Assembly: GCF_027706145.1 (NCBI RefSeq)
Contig: NZ_JAQFWW010000007.1
Coordinates: 81,641-145,640 of the forward strand
Source: Bacillus changyiensis
GTDB taxonomy: Bacteria; Bacillota; Bacilli; Bacillales; Bacillaceae
Reading direction: 5' to 3'
DNA: 64,000 bases
How positions within the stretch are numbered: position 1 is the first letter of the stretch; each line of letters begins with the position of its first letter. Below are positions 63,368 to 64,000 of this stretch, piece after piece. The notes beneath the pieces are model-generated. The model made no database searches, had not been told where the DNA came from, and saw only the letters and a program-made list of their open reading frames with translations. The translations under genes and the position numbers were made by a program.

Positions 63368-63388
63368 GACACCCTATAACAGGATGTC
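63368..63388 (-). terminator. Terminator of the tRNA cluster
   Basis: GACATCCT and AGGGTGTC pair (with one G-U) around a 5-nt loop and are followed by TTTTTTG on the minus strand, 7 bp after tRNA-Gln. Confidence 0.75.
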
Positions 63389-63394
63389 CAAAAA

Positions 63395-63466
63395 CTGGGC
63401 TAGCTGGATTCGAACCAACGCATGACGGAGTCAAAGTCCGTTGCCTTACCGCTTGGCTATAGCCCA
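63395..63466 (-). tRNA. tRNA-Gln (anticodon TTG)
   Basis: 72 nt on the minus strand, TGGGCTATAGCCAAGCGGTA at the 5' end; acceptor TGGGCTA/TAGCCCA, anticodon TTG in GGACTTTGACTCC, T-loop GGTTCGAATCC. No CCA encoded. Last gene of the cluster. Confidence 0.95.
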
Positions 63467-63470
63467 AAAA

Positions 63471-63555
63471 TGGTGGAGGGGGACGGATTCGAACCGCCGA
63501 ACCCTGAGGGAGCGGATTTACAGTCCGCCGCGTTTAGCCACTTCGCTACCCCTCC
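63471..63555 (-). tRNA. tRNA-Tyr (anticodon GTA)
   Basis: 85 nt including encoded CCA, with the long variable arm typical of tRNA-Tyr. 5' GGAGGGGTAGCGAAGTGGC; anticodon GTA in CGGACTGTAAATCCG; T-loop GGTTCGAATCC. Confidence 0.95.
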
Positions 63556-63564
63556 GAAAAACAG

Positions 63565-63637
<73 letters not shown>

Positions 63638-63681
63638 ATATTGATACCTTATGCTGAAACAACCAAAGTGTTCCAAGAAAA

Positions 63682-63757
63682 TGGTGGAGGATGACGGGCT
63701 CGAACCGCCGACCCTCTGCTTGTAAGGCAGATGCTCTCCCAGCTGAGCTAATCCTCC
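63682..63757 (-). tRNA. tRNA-Val (anticodon TAC)
   Basis: 76 nt with encoded CCA. Acceptor GGAGGAT/ATCCTCC, D-arm AGCTCAGCTGGGAGAGC, anticodon TAC in CTGCCTTACAAGCAG, T-loop GGTTCGAGCCC. First visible gene of the cluster; upstream lies the 103-bp repeat. Confidence 0.95.
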
Positions 63758-63775
63758 GAAGCACAGGACGTGCGA

Positions 63776-64000
63776 GTGCATGCGTTGCAACAGGACGTTG
63801 CGTCTTTAGCATGCCTTCCTTTTACTTTTAAAGTACAAGCACTGCATCATAACAGATGTTAACCCTTGATTTGAAGACGTGCATGCGTTGCAACAGGACG
63901 TTGCGTCTTTAGCATGCCTTCCTTTTACTTTTAAAGTACAAGCACTGCATCATAACAGATGTTAACCCTTGATTTGAAGACGTGCATGCGTTGCAACAGG
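63776..64000. repeat. 103-bp perfect tandem repeat upstream of the tRNA cluster
   Basis: The unit starting GTGCATGCGTTGCAACAGGA occurs at 63776, 63879 and 63982 (the third cut by the window end), period 103 bp, with no difference that I can find. Each unit is full of small palindromes (GCATGC, GTTGCAAC, GACG-TTG-CGTC, TACTTTTAAAGTA, GTTAAC). On the minus strand each has TG-T-TATGAT, an extended -10 pattern, so each copy may hold a promoter facing the tRNA genes (inference). Confidence 0.85.

Overview
This window looks like a chromosome segment of a Bacillus species related to the B. subtilis group. The right end carries, on the minus strand, the conserved block tRNA(Val-Thr-Tyr-Gln), sigW, rsiW, cdaA, ybbR/cdaR, glmM, glmS ribozyme and glmS. 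Further left are ybxG, csgA and ybxH, which lie near that block in B. subtilis. The species cannot be fixed from the sequence alone. Between these core landmarks are several acquired or decaying segments.

Layout. (1) 1-9.7 kb: part of an ICEBs1-type integrative and conjugative element, read right to left: immA/immR (plus strand), then xis-like, ydzL-like and ydcO-like genes, helP, a cargo membrane gene on the opposite strand, conQ, oriT, nicK, a hairpin-rich stretch (probable single-strand origin), small genes, conB, conC, conD and the start of conE. No integrase follows immA. (2) 9.7-19.3 kb: a frameshifted yyaL, small sporulation genes (ybxH, csgA), a secreted coiled-coil protein, an ABC exporter coupled to an erythromycin-esterase-like gene, ybxG and yfnB. 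(3) 19.5-36.7 kb: a Bacillaceae-type intergenic repeat, then a 16-gene tightly coupled operon. It runs trpD-trpC-trpB-trpA-trpF, then Gfo/Idh oxidoreductases, two DegT aminotransferases, a sugar-isomerase-like TIM barrel, an M20 hydrolase, an Ldh2-family oxidoreductase, an unknown 130-aa protein, a stand-alone B3/B4 tRNA-editing-type domain, a nucleotide-sugar 6-dehydrogenase and an EamA exporter. A divergent MocR/GntR regulator has lost the PLP-binding lysine. I recognise no described pathway here, and it is the most interesting part of the window. (4) 36.7-46.4 kb: accessory genes, a lantibiotic-immunity ABC remnant, a minimal sbnA-sbnB-sbnI set for L-2,3-diaminopropionate, and a graveyard with a broken lysE. 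(5) 46.4-55.6 kb: regulator/effector pairs (CGNR with MFS, HxlR with hydrolase, WYL regulator with an imine-reductase/AlkD/ABM operon) and a DUF4386 membrane protein. (6) 55.9-64 kb: the core block, ending in a 103-bp tandem repeat upstream of the tRNA genes.

Working model for region 3: the operon makes all of the tryptophan pathway except anthranilate synthase, together with an oxidised and aminated sugar or cyclitol, and exports the product. The trp genes could feed tryptophan or an indole into the product, or they could be self-protection against a tryptophan-pathway inhibitor. The B3/B4 protein would fit clearance of mischarged tRNA. These are inferences; the gene content and coupling are what the sequence shows.
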